Numbered from the stretch's first letter, positions 8,117-17,326 are shown. The stretch: DNA of 64,000 nucleotides from Hymenobacter fodinae (GCF_004745825.1 NZ_SRLA01000001.1:1488001-1552000); one strand, 5' to 3'. The notes: a model not told the origin generated them from the sequence alone. Numbers and translations are program-made.

Positions 8117-9427
8117 TTATTTAACCGGCGCTGGCTTTGATTCAATAATCGTTTCGCGAACCAGGTGCTTGAATTTGTCGGTCAGGTCGCCGTAGCTGTT
8201 GGGGTACTTCTGGGTGTAGAGCAGGGCCACAATCTTCTCCTTGGGGTCAACCCAATAAGTAGTTCCGAAGATGCCGCCCCACTCAAACGAGCCCTCTGAT
8301 AAGCCCGCCTGCGCTGCGCCCTTGGCCGTAACAACACTGAAGCCCAAGCCAAACTTATTCAGTCCCTGATTAACGTCGCCAATCTGGTTGTTGGTCATCA
8401 GGCGCACGGTTTCAGGCTTCAGCATACGCTTGCCGTTGTACTGGCCCTCGTTGAGCATCATCTGCAGAAAGACGGCGTAGTCATCGAGGGTAGACGACAA
8501 CCCGGCACCGCCTGAAAAATACGTGCCCGCCGTTTTGGGGTAATCGGGGTTAATGCTGCCCATTGCGGCGAAAGGGTTCAGCGCCTTGACCGTATTCTTG
8601 TTGGCATCCTCCGTGTAAAGGACCGCCAGACGGGGCTGCTTCTCCTTGGGCAGGAAGAAGTAGGTGTCGCGCATGGCCAAGGGCTCAAATAGGCGAGTGC
8701 GCAGGAACTGGTCTAGTGGCTGGCCCGATAGCACCTCAATCAGGTAACCTAGCACATCAATGCTCAGCCCATAGGTAAACTTCTCGCCCGGCTGATGCAG
8801 TAGCGGCAACTGGCCTAGCGCATCCATGGAGGTACTCAGCTTACCACCCGGCGTACCAATACCGCTCGGAATGTGCGCTTTCGCGTATATGGCTCGTGCC
8901 TCTTTGGAGCCAATAACCGGGTAGCTGATGCCCGAAGTGTGGGTCAGGAGCTGCCGGATGGTGATTTCGCTCTTGGCCGGAACGGTTGTGTAGCTAGAGT
9001 CGGTGGGGTTAAAGGTGGCCAGCACCTTTGGGCTGCGGAAAGCGGGCAGGTACTTCGAGATGGGGTCATCGAGCTGAAACTTGCCCTCATCATAAAGCAT
9101 CATCACGCCCGCGCTGGCAATGGCCTTGGTTTGGGAAGCGATGCGCAGAATAGCATCCTCGCGCAGCGGCGTTTTGGCAGTTACATCGTCCAGCCCAAAT
9201 GCCTTGCGGTAGATTACCTTGCCGTTGCGCATGATGAGGGCGCTGGCCCCAGGTACTTTATTTGCAGCAGTATACTCGCGCAGCAGAGCATCAATGGCTG
9301 GCAACTGGGCGGGCTGAGCGGCTACCGCCTTGCTCTGCGCAACTTTAGGTTTGGCCGGCGCGGCAGTTTGGGCGTAGGTGCCACTTACCGTGAGGGTCAG
9401 CAGCAGCCCGAGGGCAGTTTGTTTCAT
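8117..9427 (-). CDS. Class C beta-lactamase-like serine hydrolase, secreted
   Basis: From ATG 9427 the protein is 436 residues with a signal peptide (MKQTALGLLLTLTVSGTYAQ). S98-Q-T-K101 is the nucleophile motif of the penicillin-binding/class C beta-lactamase fold, and YGLS further on fits the second motif. Members include esterases, D-amino-acid peptidases and beta-lactamases, so resistance should not be assumed. It lies between scoA and scoB, 44 bp and 27 bp from them, in the same direction. The upstream frame to 9499 overlaps scoA and lacks a signal, so it was rejected. Confidence 0.85.
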   Translation of the reverse strand: MKQTALGLLLTLTVSGTYAQTAAPAKPKVAQSKAVAAQPAQLPAIDALLREYTAANKVPGASALIMRNGKVIYRKAFGLDDVTAKTPLREDAILRIASQTKAIASAGVMMLYDEGKFQLDDPISKYLPAFRSPKVLATFNPTDSSYTTVPAKSEITIRQLLTHTSGISYPVIGSKEARAIYAKAHIPSGIGTPGGKLSTSMDALGQLPLLHQPGEKFTYGLSIDVLGYLIEVLSGQPLDQFLRTRLFEPLAMRDTYFFLPKEKQPRLAVLYTEDANKNTVKALNPFAAMGSINPDYPKTAGTYFSGGAGLSSTLDDYAVFLQMMLNEGQYNGKRMLKPETVRLMTNNQIGDVNQGLNKFGLGFSVVTAKGAAQAGLSEGSFEWGGIFGTTYWVDPKEKIVALLYTQKYPNSYGDLTDKFKHLVRETIIESKPAPVK

Positions 9428-9471
9428 GAGGCAGCAGTGTAGATAGTGGCCTAGGCCACTGCGCGGGGAGT

Positions 9472-10176
9472 TTAGTGGGCAGTAGCTCGCACGGTACATT
9501 GCTCAATGCGCTTCTCGTAGTGCTGGCCCTGGAAAATGCGCTGCACAAAGATGCCGGGCGTGTGAATCTGGTTGGGGTCTAGCTCACCAGCGGGTACCAA
9601 CTCTTCCACTTCGGCCACCGTGATTTTGCCGGCCGTGGCCATCATGGGGTTGAAGTTGCGGGCCGTGCCTTTAAAGATGAGGTTGCCGGCCGTGTCGCCC
9701 TTCCAGGCTTTCACAAAGGCAAAATCGGCGTGCAAGGCGGTTTCCAGCAGGTACATCTTACCGTTAAACTCCCGGCTTTCCTTGCCTTCGCCTACCTCAG
9801 TGCCGTAGCCGGCTGGCGTGTAGAAGGCCGGAATGCCCGCCCCGCCGGCGCGGCACCGCTCGGCCAGGGTACCCTGCGGAATCAGCTCAACTTCCAGCTC
9901 GCCGCTCAACAGCTGACGTTCAAACTCGGCGTTTTCGCCCACGTAGCTGGAAATCATCTTGCGCACCTGCTTGGTCTGGAGCAGCAGCCCGATGCCGAAA
10001 TCATCGACGCCGGCGTTGTTGGAGATGCAGGTGAGGTTTTTCACGCCGCGGCGTAGCAGTTCCTGAATAGAGTTTTCGGGGATGCCGCACAGGCCGAAGC
10101 CGCCGAGCATCAGGGTCATGCCATCGGTAATGCCGTGGAGGGCCTCAGTGGCGTTGGCTACAACTTTATTGATCAT
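9472..10176 (-). CDS. scoA: 3-oxoacid CoA-transferase subunit A
   Basis: The 234-residue protein is the alpha subunit of succinyl-CoA:3-oxoacid CoA-transferase. The CoA-binding glycine loop [10 protein letters not shown] is at 25-34, followed by the typical [11 protein letters not shown] and [13 protein letters not shown] segments. It is the first gene of a leftward set with the serine hydrolase and scoB. A 16-bp palindrome containing TGGCCTAGGCCA lies just beyond its stop at 9445-9460. Confidence 0.93.
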   Translation of the reverse strand: MINKVVANATEALHGITDGMTLMLGGFGLCGIPENSIQELLRRGVKNLTCISNNAGVDDFGIGLLLQTKQVRKMISSYVGENAEFERQLLSGELEVELIPQGTLAERCRAGGAGIPAFYTPAGYGTEVGEGKESREFNGKMYLLETALHADFAFVKAWKGDTAGNLIFKGTARNFNPMMATAGKITVAEVEELVPAGELDPNQIHTPGIFVQRIFQGQHYEKRIEQCTVRATAH

Positions 10177-10206
10177 GGGAAAGGAAGGGTGGGTGGGAAA
10201 TTTGGG

Positions 10207-11442
10207 TCAGAGAGCCGAAGAAACCGGCGCGTAATCGAGGGGTAAAAATTCACCCATTTTCTCGAATCCCCAGTAGCCGTCGGTAAAAACGCCTAACGGG
10301 TCCGTGAGCTGGCCGTTCTTCTGAATCTCGATTTCAGGCTTGAGTAGCACCAACGTGGAAAGCTGCCCCTTGGGTAAGACCGCGGCTGCCGCCGCGCTTA
10401 CTGGCCTAGGAGTGGAATAAGAGGGATCGGGCGCCTCTTTCTGGTACGTAACCTGCAAGTAGTCGCGGAAGCGCAGCCACACCCGGCCCGAGTCTGGCTG
10501 CACCCGGCGCAGACTATCAAGAGGCCTAGGGGCCGTGTAGAGCATGGAAAAGGCACGGGGCACTTTCACCCACCGGGCCAATGAATCCTGGTCGGCTGGC
10601 GAGAAAACCGAGTTACGGCGCGCCAGCCGCAGGGCCTTGGCCAAGCTATCGGCGCGGGGAAATTTAGGGTTGGGTACGATGCGCATCTTCTGCACCAGAA
10701 AGCCTGCGGGTACTACTTGGCTGGTATAGATGCTGTGCAGAAAGTGCGTGAGGGAGCCACGGTAGGCCTGGTCGCGGTTGGCCGCCCAACGGCGCCGCTC
10801 CCGTTCAGAGCGGGCCTTCATCTCCTCAAACACTGGCCAGCCGTAAAACACCACGTACTGCTCCCGGAAGTTCTGAGTAAACTTGAGGCCGTAGTACTTG
10901 ACGCGGTAGCCCAAGGCCGCATTATCTACCTGCACAAACGTAGGGCTAGTAGCCGTCAACTCGTTCTTGTCACTGTCGTAGTCCACGTACACATCCTTGG
11001 GGTTACGGATACGGCACTGCCGGGAGAAAGTAGACTGGCCTAGGAAGGCCTGCACGAACCGTTGGTAATCGGCCTCGCGGTTGGGGTTGGGCCGTACTAC
11101 CACCTCCCGCAACTGTTGGGCCGAAGGTGTGAGCAGCAGCGTAAGCGTCTGCGGGCCCGGCCTCACGACCACCGACCGTTTATATAGCTTGTACCCCAGG
11201 TAGGAAATCACCAGATCGTACTGACCTACAGGCACGTTTGGCAGCGAAAATTCCCCTTTGGCAGTAGTAGAAGCTCCATAAGTAGTATTGGCCAGAAACA
11301 GGCTGGCCAGCTCTAGTGGCGCCTGCGTTACGGAGTCGCGCACGGTGCCGGTGAGCGTGCCCACCTGGCCTAGGCCAGGTGTAGCCGCCAACAGCCAGCA
11401 TAGGAGAGCTACAGCAATACGCAAGCGAGTAGAAGCGGCCAT
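10207..11442 (-). CDS. Carboxypeptidase-like regulatory domain protein, secreted
   Basis: The 411-residue protein has a signal peptide (to about residue 25) and then a carboxypeptidase-D regulatory-like beta sandwich at about 28-115 (LTGTVRDSVTQAPLELA, with GEFSLPNVPVGQYDL). In Bacteroidota this domain often heads TonB-dependent receptors, but no plug or barrel follows here. The rest is an unrecognised region seen in a group of exported proteins with this N-terminal domain. It is probably periplasmic or surface exposed. Confidence 0.72.
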   Translation of the reverse strand: MAASTRLRIAVALLCWLLAATPGLGQVGTLTGTVRDSVTQAPLELASLFLANTTYGASTTAKGEFSLPNVPVGQYDLVISYLGYKLYKRSVVVRPGPQTLTLLLTPSAQQLREVVVRPNPNREADYQRFVQAFLGQSTFSRQCRIRNPKDVYVDYDSDKNELTATSPTFVQVDNAALGYRVKYYGLKFTQNFREQYVVFYGWPVFEEMKARSERERRRWAANRDQAYRGSLTHFLHSIYTSQVVPAGFLVQKMRIVPNPKFPRADSLAKALRLARRNSVFSPADQDSLARWVKVPRAFSMLYTAPRPLDSLRRVQPDSGRVWLRFRDYLQVTYQKEAPDPSYSTPRPVSAAAAAVLPKGQLSTLVLLKPEIEIQKNGQLTDPLGVFTDGYWGFEKMGEFLPLDYAPVSSAL

Positions 11443-11494
11443 ACCGCAAATAAACGGGTAAACTGCCCTCCGATTGGCTGACCAATAAAATGCC

Positions 11495-12970
11495 TTAGTT
11501 CTTTATTACGCGCATGGTAGAACGCGCACCGTTGGCCTGCTTGCCAGTCAGCAGATACATGCCCGCCGGAATACCTTGCATAGATAAATGCGCTTCTCCC
11601 TCGTCGGTTGCGTCCGGCCATCGGTGCACCAAACTGCCCTGCATAGAGTAGAGCTCAAATTGGCCATTTTGGGCAAAATCAGCCGGAATAGTGAGAGTTT
11701 CGGTGCTCGTAACCGGATTAGGCCAAGCCGTCAGAGGTTGGAGCGTAGCGGTACGAAGGCTTTCTAAAGGGCCCGCACTCAGAAAGATTTCCTCTGCGGG
11801 ATTATCTCCCCGCAAGCTGCCGCAGACTACGACCTGTTTAGTTTGCGGATCAACAAACAAGCCAGCTCCCACCGCTGATAAACTCTTGCCAAGTTCATAT
11901 TGTACCGGCTGTTGGGCACCAGGCAAACCTGCGGATTCGGCGTAAAGTTGCGCTCCGGTTGCGTCTAACACTGTTAGGAGCAAACTATATACATGACTGC
12001 CACCAGTTGCGCCCAATACCAAAATGCGGCCATCGGGTAGAGATGCTGCCTGGCTAGGTTGTAGTAAAAGAGTGCTCTTAGAGTAAGCGCGGCTCCAATA
12101 AATAGTAGAAGAATTTAATTGCAGCTTATCAAGTTGGCCGTTTGATACTACCAGCACGTCATCACCTCCCAAGGAGACTACATTTGAGACGTAGGTATTG
12201 CCTTGAGTTTGGTAGGCCCACGAAGGGAGTGCCGTTTCACGTCCTTGTGTTCCTTGGTCTGAAAGCGCAATGAGCTTCGTGCCGGCCCTGGAGCCCGCAT
12301 AGGCAAATAAGCCAGTTGGAAGCTGAAATAGATTATATATGAAAGTGGGGCCCGCTGGTATACTTGGTGGGGCAGGGGCAGGTAAAGTGCCTGAAGGAAT
12401 AGCGAAAGGTACTTGCTGAAGCTGTTCACCAGTTGCTGTTAGGCGTAGCAGTGCTGAACCCGTAGGTCGGTTGGTGGCTATCCAAAAATTGCCAGTCTTA
12501 TCAAGTGCTATTCCACTGTAGGGTAGTGCCTCGCCAGTTTCTGGCTCAGTGCGCTGCTGCCAAGCAATAGCTCCATCGGTCTTCAGCATAAGCAGTAAGC
12601 CCGTAGAAGTAAAAGGGCGGTTTATCACATCCTGCCCCGTGAGCATGGAGAGTAACACCTGGCCAGCTGCATTTTCACAGGCTGCTACAGAGCTTAGTTG
12701 AGTGCAATCACTAATGGGGTGGCGCTTAGTCCAGAGCTGATTGCCGCGCTCGTCGGTACGGATCAGGTAAAGCTCCGTGTTGTACCCATTTTTGGCTTGA
12801 TGATTACCAATGAGTAAGTAGCCCCCATCCTTGAGTTTAAGAAGGCGGCTGCAGGATTCGTGCTCAGCGGTGCCATACAGCCGCTGCCAGGTAGGTTGCG
12901 CTGTAGCGTTCCAAGTACCCAGCAATAGCACGAGGAAAACCGAGAAAGGCAGGAGTAAAGTTTTTAGCAC
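11495..12970 (-). CDS. T9SS type A sorting domain protein
   Basis: The 491-residue protein starts with GTG at 12970 and has a signal peptide (to about residue 25). The middle has repeated beta blade-like stretches (GGYLLIGNHQ, DERGNQLWTKRHP) like those of PQQ/kelch-type propellers. The last 80 or so residues, from AWPNPVTSTETLTI to STMRVIKN, form a type A sorting domain for type IX secretion. By eye its DNA is less G+C-rich than its neighbours, around 12.1-13.0 kb. Confidence 0.83.
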   Translation of the reverse strand: MLKTLLLPFSVFLVLLLGTWNATAQPTWQRLYGTAEHESCSRLLKLKDGGYLLIGNHQAKNGYNTELYLIRTDERGNQLWTKRHPISDCTQLSSVAACENAAGQVLLSMLTGQDVINRPFTSTGLLLMLKTDGAIAWQQRTEPETGEALPYSGIALDKTGNFWIATNRPTGSALLRLTATGEQLQQVPFAIPSGTLPAPAPPSIPAGPTFIYNLFQLPTGLFAYAGSRAGTKLIALSDQGTQGRETALPSWAYQTQGNTYVSNVVSLGGDDVLVVSNGQLDKLQLNSSTIYWSRAYSKSTLLLQPSQAASLPDGRILVLGATGGSHVYSLLLTVLDATGAQLYAESAGLPGAQQPVQYELGKSLSAVGAGLFVDPQTKQVVVCGSLRGDNPAEEIFLSAGPLESLRTATLQPLTAWPNPVTSTETLTIPADFAQNGQFELYSMQGSLVHRWPDATDEGEAHLSMQGIPAGMYLLTGKQANGARSTMRVIKN

Positions 12971-13073
12971 AGAATAAAATAATAGAAGGGAAATTGATAG
13001 GTTTCTGATGATATAAGGTTAACAATAAATTTGTTATTGCCTTGTCGCACAGTGAAATATATATATAACTTGC

Positions 13074-14027
13074 TTAGCCTCCAATGAGGTGCTGGCGCGC
13101 ATTTTCGGCGTCCAGAAACAGCTGCGTTTTAAGCGCATCGAGGCCATCGAACTTCTGTTCATCGCGGAGGCGGGCCACGAATTGTACGGTGAGGGGCTGG
13201 TCGTACAGGTCGCCTTCAAAGTCAAGCAAGTGAGCCTCTACAGTCTGAGCCAGGTTGCCGCCCACGGTAGGGCGCACGCCAATATTGAGCATGGCTGCGT
13301 GGTGGGTGCCCGCCGCCGTGGTGGCCATTACGGCATATACGCCGCGGGCCGGAATCAGCTTCAGGGACTCCTCACACTGAATATTGGCCGTAGGCCACCC
13401 AATGGTGCGCCCCAGCTGCCGGCCCTTTACTACTAGGCCCGTCAGCGGATAATCGTAGCCGAGGTAGCGGTTGGCGGTGGCTACGTCGCCGGCCTCTAGG
13501 GCCCGCCGGATGCGGGTGCTGCTCACGCCCACGGCGTCCACGTCTTCGCGCGGAATCTCTTCCACGCTCATGCCGTAACGGTCGGCGTGTTGGCTCAGGT
13601 ACTCGAAGCCGCCCTCCCGGTTTTTGCCGAAACGGTGGTCGTAGCCAATTACAAGCTTCTTGGTGCCTACCGTGCGCAGCAGAATGTTCTGGATATATTC
13701 TTCCGAGGTTGAAGCGGCAAACTCCTTCGTAAACGGAATAATAAACAGGTAGTCAACGCCGTACTCGGCCAGCTTCTGGCTGCGCTCCTCCTGGGTGTTG
13801 AGCAGGTGCAGGTCCATGGGTGCCGGGTGGGAGGTAGGCGGGGCCAGCACTAGGCGGGGGTGGGGCCAGTAGGTAATAACAACGGCCGGGCCGCCGCTCT
13901 GGTCTGCCACTTCGCGCAGGCGCCGCAAAATCTGCTGGTGGCCCACATGAACGCCATCAAACGTGCCGCTGGTTACTACGGCGTTGCCCAAGTGCGGAAA
14001 CTGCGCGGGGTCCCGGATGATGTCCAT
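13074..14027 (-). CDS. ribF: Bifunctional riboflavin kinase / FAD synthetase
   Basis: The protein is 317 residues from ATG 14027. The N-terminal FMN adenylyltransferase domain has the nucleotide-binding GTFDGVHVGH at 21-30 and a STRIRRAL segment. The C-terminal riboflavin kinase domain begins near 185 with TGLVVKGRQLGRTIGWPTANI. Together they turn riboflavin into FMN and then FAD. It ends the leftward ftsX-uppP-truB cluster. The frame is open to 14144, but the extra residues are not homologous. TACCTTCG on the reverse strand (14071-14078) is a weak promoter candidate. No FMN riboswitch was seen. Confidence 0.94.
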   Translation of the reverse strand: MDIIRDPAQFPHLGNAVVTSGTFDGVHVGHQQILRRLREVADQSGGPAVVITYWPHPRLVLAPPTSHPAPMDLHLLNTQEERSQKLAEYGVDYLFIIPFTKEFAASTSEEYIQNILLRTVGTKKLVIGYDHRFGKNREGGFEYLSQHADRYGMSVEEIPREDVDAVGVSSTRIRRALEAGDVATANRYLGYDYPLTGLVVKGRQLGRTIGWPTANIQCEESLKLIPARGVYAVMATTAAGTHHAAMLNIGVRPTVGGNLAQTVEAHLLDFEGDLYDQPLTVQFVARLRDEQKFDGLDALKTQLFLDAENARQHLIGG

Positions 14028-14176
14028 AGTGGAGGGTAAGCTAGATGAAAAGGGGGAGCTGATGAAGCTGCGAAGGTAAAGCACCGGGCCCGACCTTGCG
14101 TAGGCCACTCCCCAGTGCCTACGTAAAAGCCCCAGCCGCCGCACTCAGATACGGCCAGTCAGGGCGTGTGGGGTAG

Positions 14177-15004
14177 TTAAGAAACAGGTGGCGTATCAGG
14201 CGCGGCGGCCGCGTCCTGCTGTGACTGATAATACTCTAGGCCAGTCCGGCGCTCGGGCTGCCGCTCCCGGCGCTGCCGCGGCGGACGGTCAGCTTCCCCC
14301 TCGGGGCGGGGTGGTCGCAAAGCCTGTATGGCTTCCATGGTTAGGGCATCCTCCAGGCGGTACTCGCCAATACGGGTACGTACCAACTTGGTGAGGTGGG
14401 CGCCCACGCCTAGTGCAGCACCATAGTCGCGGGCTAGGCTGCGGATATAGGTGCCCTTGGAACACACCACCCGGAAGTCAACCTCAGGTAGGGCAATGCG
14501 CGTCAGTTCAAACTCCCTGATGGTGACCTGCTTGCTCTTAATTTCGGCGTCGTCGCCGCGGCGGGCTACTTCGTATGCCCGCTCCCCGTTCACCTTCACC
14601 GCCGAAAACAACGGGGGCGTTTGATTGATAAGACCAACGAAAGGGGCCAGAGCCGCCCGCAGCTCGATTTCGGTGAGGTGGTCGTAGGCCAGTTCTTGGT
14701 CTACAGGCGTCTCTAGGTCAAAGCTAGGGGTAGTCTGGCCTAGCCGGAAGGTGCCGGTGTACTCTTTCTCCTGGGCCTGAATCAGGTCGATCTGCTTGGT
14801 TTTCTTGCCGGTGCACAAAATCAGCAGGCCCGTCGCCAGGGGGTCGAGGGTACCCGCGTGCCCGATTTTTTTGATGCGCAACGTATTTTTCACCTTGCGC
14901 ACCACGTCAAACGAGGTCCAGGTCAAGGGTTTATCAAGGAGGAGCACTTCGCCGGCTTCAAAGTCGAAGCGGGCGGGAGAAGTAGGTTGTTCTTCGTTCA
15001 TCAT
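14177..15004 (-). CDS. truB: tRNA pseudouridine(55) synthase
   Basis: The 275-residue protein has the TruB catalytic motif GHAGTLDPLATG at 48-59 with nucleophile D54, followed by KEYTGTFRLG and the CSKGTYIRSLARD block. It makes pseudouridine 55 in the tRNA T loop. About 40 C-terminal residues rich in Arg, Pro and Gln replace the PUA domain found in longer members. The gene starts only 5 bp beyond the uppP stop, so the two are probably co-transcribed. Confidence 0.95.
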   Translation of the reverse strand: MMNEEQPTSPARFDFEAGEVLLLDKPLTWTSFDVVRKVKNTLRIKKIGHAGTLDPLATGLLILCTGKKTKQIDLIQAQEKEYTGTFRLGQTTPSFDLETPVDQELAYDHLTEIELRAALAPFVGLINQTPPLFSAVKVNGERAYEVARRGDDAEIKSKQVTIREFELTRIALPEVDFRVVCSKGTYIRSLARDYGAALGVGAHLTKLVRTRIGEYRLEDALTMEAIQALRPPRPEGEADRPPRQRRERQPERRTGLEYYQSQQDAAAAPDTPPVS

Positions 15005-15008
15005 GGTC

Positions 15009-15797
15009 TTACAGCACCTGCAGGCTGATGCCCAACGACACCATCACCAAAATCACGACGCCCACCACAATGCGGTAGAAGCCAAATGCCCGGAAGCCGA
15101 AGCGCGACACAAAATCTACGAACGACTTCACGGCCAGCAGCGCCACAATGAAGGCCACCACGTTACCAAATAGCAGCAGCTTGATGTCCTCGGAGCCCGG
15201 CGCGCTTACTTTATAGGTCTTGTAGAGCTGATACGCGGTAATGACCGTCATAGTCGGGACGGCCAGCAGAAAGGAGAAGTCGGCCGCTGAGCGCCGGTCG
15301 AAGCCCTGGGCTAGGCCACCAATAATAGTTGCGGCTGAACGCGAAACACCCGGCACCAGCGCTATGCACTGAAACAAGCCAATTTTGAGGGCCTGCGCAA
15401 AGCTAGGCGTAGTCACCTCTTTACGCGGACTGGTAAACAGCTTATCCACGAACAGCAGAACCACGCCGCCTACTACCAGTGAAATAGCAACCACTGTCAC
15501 GCTTTTCAGCAAATCCTCAATGGTGTCTTTCAGCAGAAAGCCCAAAATCCCGAACGGAATGAACGCTGCCGCCAGCTTAAGGTAAAAGTCAAAGCTCTGC
15601 AGAAACCGGCGCCAGTACAGCACCACTACCGCCAGAATGGCTCCAAACTGAATGGAGGTAATGTAGGTATCGGTGAAGGGCAACTGCCCGATGCCGAGCA
15701 GGTTGGCGAAAATAATCATGTGCCCCGTGCTGGAAACGGGCAAAAATTCGGTCAGGCCTTCAACAATAGCGAGCAGCAGCGCGTGCCAGTACGACAT
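15009..15797 (-). CDS. uppP: Undecaprenyl-diphosphate phosphatase
   Basis: The 262-residue integral membrane protein (BacA/UppP) recycles the undecaprenyl carrier used for peptidoglycan and other envelope polymers. The first active-site block is GLTEFLPVSSTGH (14-26, with E17), and the second is PGVSRSAATI. Several hydrophobic segments fill the rest. Over-expression of such enzymes gives bacitracin tolerance in other species. It lies between DUF3098 and truB, separated from the former by a REP-like repeat. Confidence 0.95.
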   Translation of the reverse strand: MSYWHALLLAIVEGLTEFLPVSSTGHMIIFANLLGIGQLPFTDTYITSIQFGAILAVVVLYWRRFLQSFDFYLKLAAAFIPFGILGFLLKDTIEDLLKSVTVVAISLVVGGVVLLFVDKLFTSPRKEVTTPSFAQALKIGLFQCIALVPGVSRSAATIIGGLAQGFDRRSAADFSFLLAVPTMTVITAYQLYKTYKVSAPGSEDIKLLLFGNVVAFIVALLAVKSFVDFVSRFGFRAFGFYRIVVGVVILVMVSLGISLQVL

Positions 15798-15865
15798 AGA
15801 GGGAGAGTTGGGGAAGTAAACAGGGAGGCTAGTTGCCTAGTGAATGGCGTAGCATAAGCATAGGA

Positions 15866-15964
15866 GAACGTCATGCTGAGCTGGCCGAAGCATCCTTTCC
15901 GCTTTGTCTATGCCAGGTAGTTAGCCAGAGGGAGAGATGCTTCGGCCAGCTCAGCATGACGTTC
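15866..15964. repeat. REP-like inverted repeat, copy A
   Basis: Two perfectly complementary 29-bp arms (15866-15894 and 15936-15964) carry the core GTCATGCTGAGCTGGCCGAA around a 41-bp spacer. Copies B (51787) and C (53710) share the GTCAT...GAGCT...TCGA frame. The right part of the spacer (TTAGCCAGAG) also matches copy C. It lies in the uppP/DUF3098 spacer. Confidence 0.85.
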
Positions 15965-15984
15965 TGAGCTGGCAGGCGAGTGGC

Positions 15985-16296
15985 CTAGCGCTTATACGTA
16001 GGGGCGGCCGGTGGTACCGTAGTAGGCGGCACAGGCTGAGATGGTACAGTATTCACCGTTGCGGCATCCTTTGCCACGGGGGCGGTGCTGCCGGCGCGGC
16101 TCATGATAGCCCAAAACTCAATGCCAAAGCCCACGGCCAGCAGAATGGGGCCCAGCGTAATGCCAAGGAAACCTTCACCGTAATCAGCTGAGTCCAGCAT
16201 CATCGTGATAAAGCCAGCAGCCAGCACGGCCAGCCCGATGAACATCAGCCGGTAGTTGCGCGGCCCGAAGGCGAAGCGGGGAGTTGTCTGTTCCAT
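15985..16296 (-). CDS. DUF3098 membrane protein
   Basis: This 103-residue protein has two hydrophobic segments, about 17-35 and 45-64, joined by a short loop (SADYGEGFLGIT), and a Pro/Thr-rich C-terminal tail. This matches DUF3098, a Bacteroidota family usually encoded between ftsX and uppP, as here. The function is unknown, though the constant neighbours suggest an envelope or division role. Its TAG stop is part of the octamer at 15981. A consensus -7 box lies only 5 bp before the ATG. Confidence 0.85.
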   Translation of the reverse strand: MEQTTPRFAFGPRNYRLMFIGLAVLAAGFITMMLDSADYGEGFLGITLGPILLAVGFGIEFWAIMSRAGSTAPVAKDAATVNTVPSQPVPPTTVPPAAPTYKR

Positions 16297-16301
16297 AACT
16301 G

Positions 16302-16309
16302 CAAAGGTA
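16302..16309 (-). promoter_or_regulatory. TACCTTTG -7 box abutting the DUF3098 start
   Basis: The reverse strand reads TACCTTTG, an exact TAnnTTTG match, with only 5 bp between it and the ATG at 16296. If used, it would place the first transcribed base at or near the A of the start codon, giving a leaderless message. Confidence 0.5.
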
Positions 16310-16358
16310 GGAGGGTTGGCAGAAGGTGCCGCGCAAATTCAACCAACCGGGTAGTTCA

Positions 16359-17252
16359 TTAATACAAGTCGTCAAGTGACATGCCCGAATACTTGCGCAC
16401 CGCCCGCCAGGAGCTCAAGAAGCCTATGCCCATGCCTAGCACCACCAGCAGTACAATCAGGGCACCAATCAGGCGCTCATCGCGCAGCAGGCGCAACTCT
16501 TCTAACTGCAAATAGGCGTATTGAAGCAAGGCCAAGAGCAGCAGCCCCGCCAGAATACCACCCGCCAGCCCCTGCCACACGGCGCGGCGCAAAAACGGCC
16601 ACTGAATAAACGCCTGCGTGGCCCCCACCAACTGCATGCTCCGGATAAGGAAGCGTTGCGAGAACATGGCCAGCTTGATGGTATTGTTGATGAGCACCAC
16701 CACTACAAACGTGAGCACGGCAGCAAAGCCCAGCAGCACCAAGCTCACGTTGCGCAGGTTTTCGTTGACGGAAGTAATCAGGCTTTCCACGTACTCCACC
16801 TCAAACACGCCGGGCTGCTGACGTAACTCTTCCTTGATGCGGGCCAGGTTTTTGGCGTCGCCGTAGTCGGCGTTGATTTTGAGCAGGTAAGCGTCGCGCA
16901 ACGGATTGTCGCCCAAGAAGCGCTGAAAGTCCTCGCCCGTCTGGTCGATGAGCTGCTTGGCGCCTTCTTCCTTGGAAAGAAAGCGCACCTGAGCCTGCCC
17001 ATTTTTGTAGGCCACGTAAGGCTTATGGGCGAAGTCTTGCTGCAGGCGCAGCAGCTGGGTCTCGGGTAGGTTGCGCTCCAGATAGACCTGCATTTCCAGG
17101 TTCTCCTTCACCAGGTTCGACATCTTGTGCGCGTGAATGAGCAGCAGCCCAAACAGCCCAATCACCAGCAGCGCCAGCGTAATGCTAAACACTACCATGG
17201 TGTGCGGGTAGCTGCCTAGCTTCTTCTTACGGGTGGTACGCGGTTGGGACAT
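16359..17252 (-). CDS. ftsX: Cell division protein FtsX
   Basis: The 297-residue protein has one N-terminal membrane helix (about 20-43), a periplasmic domain of about 125 residues beginning VKENLEMQVYLERN, and three C-terminal helices, which is the FtsX layout. FtsX pairs with the ATPase FtsE and controls peptidoglycan hydrolases at the septum. No ftsE is in this window; in Bacteroidota it is commonly encoded elsewhere. Genes downstream are DUF3098 and uppP. Confidence 0.92.
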   Translation of the reverse strand: MSQPRTTRKKKLGSYPHTMVVFSITLALLVIGLFGLLLIHAHKMSNLVKENLEMQVYLERNLPETQLLRLQQDFAHKPYVAYKNGQAQVRFLSKEEGAKQLIDQTGEDFQRFLGDNPLRDAYLLKINADYGDAKNLARIKEELRQQPGVFEVEYVESLITSVNENLRNVSLVLLGFAAVLTFVVVVLINNTIKLAMFSQRFLIRSMQLVGATQAFIQWPFLRRAVWQGLAGGILAGLLLLALLQYAYLQLEELRLLRDERLIGALIVLLVVLGMGIGFLSSWRAVRKYSGMSLDDLY

Positions 17253-17326
17253 TGGGTAAAGGTGAAGTTGTGAAGAGCGAAGTTATAAAGGCAAAGTTGT
17301 GAAAGAAGCAGTTCACAAGTTCACCT

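Noticed and set aside
8117-9427. Antibiotic-resistance beta-lactamase
   Set aside because: The class C-like motifs are shared with many esterases and peptidases, so resistance cannot be claimed.
13074-14144. FMN riboswitch upstream of ribF
   Set aside because: No conserved RFN-element bases were seen upstream, and the gene lies at the end of a core cluster.
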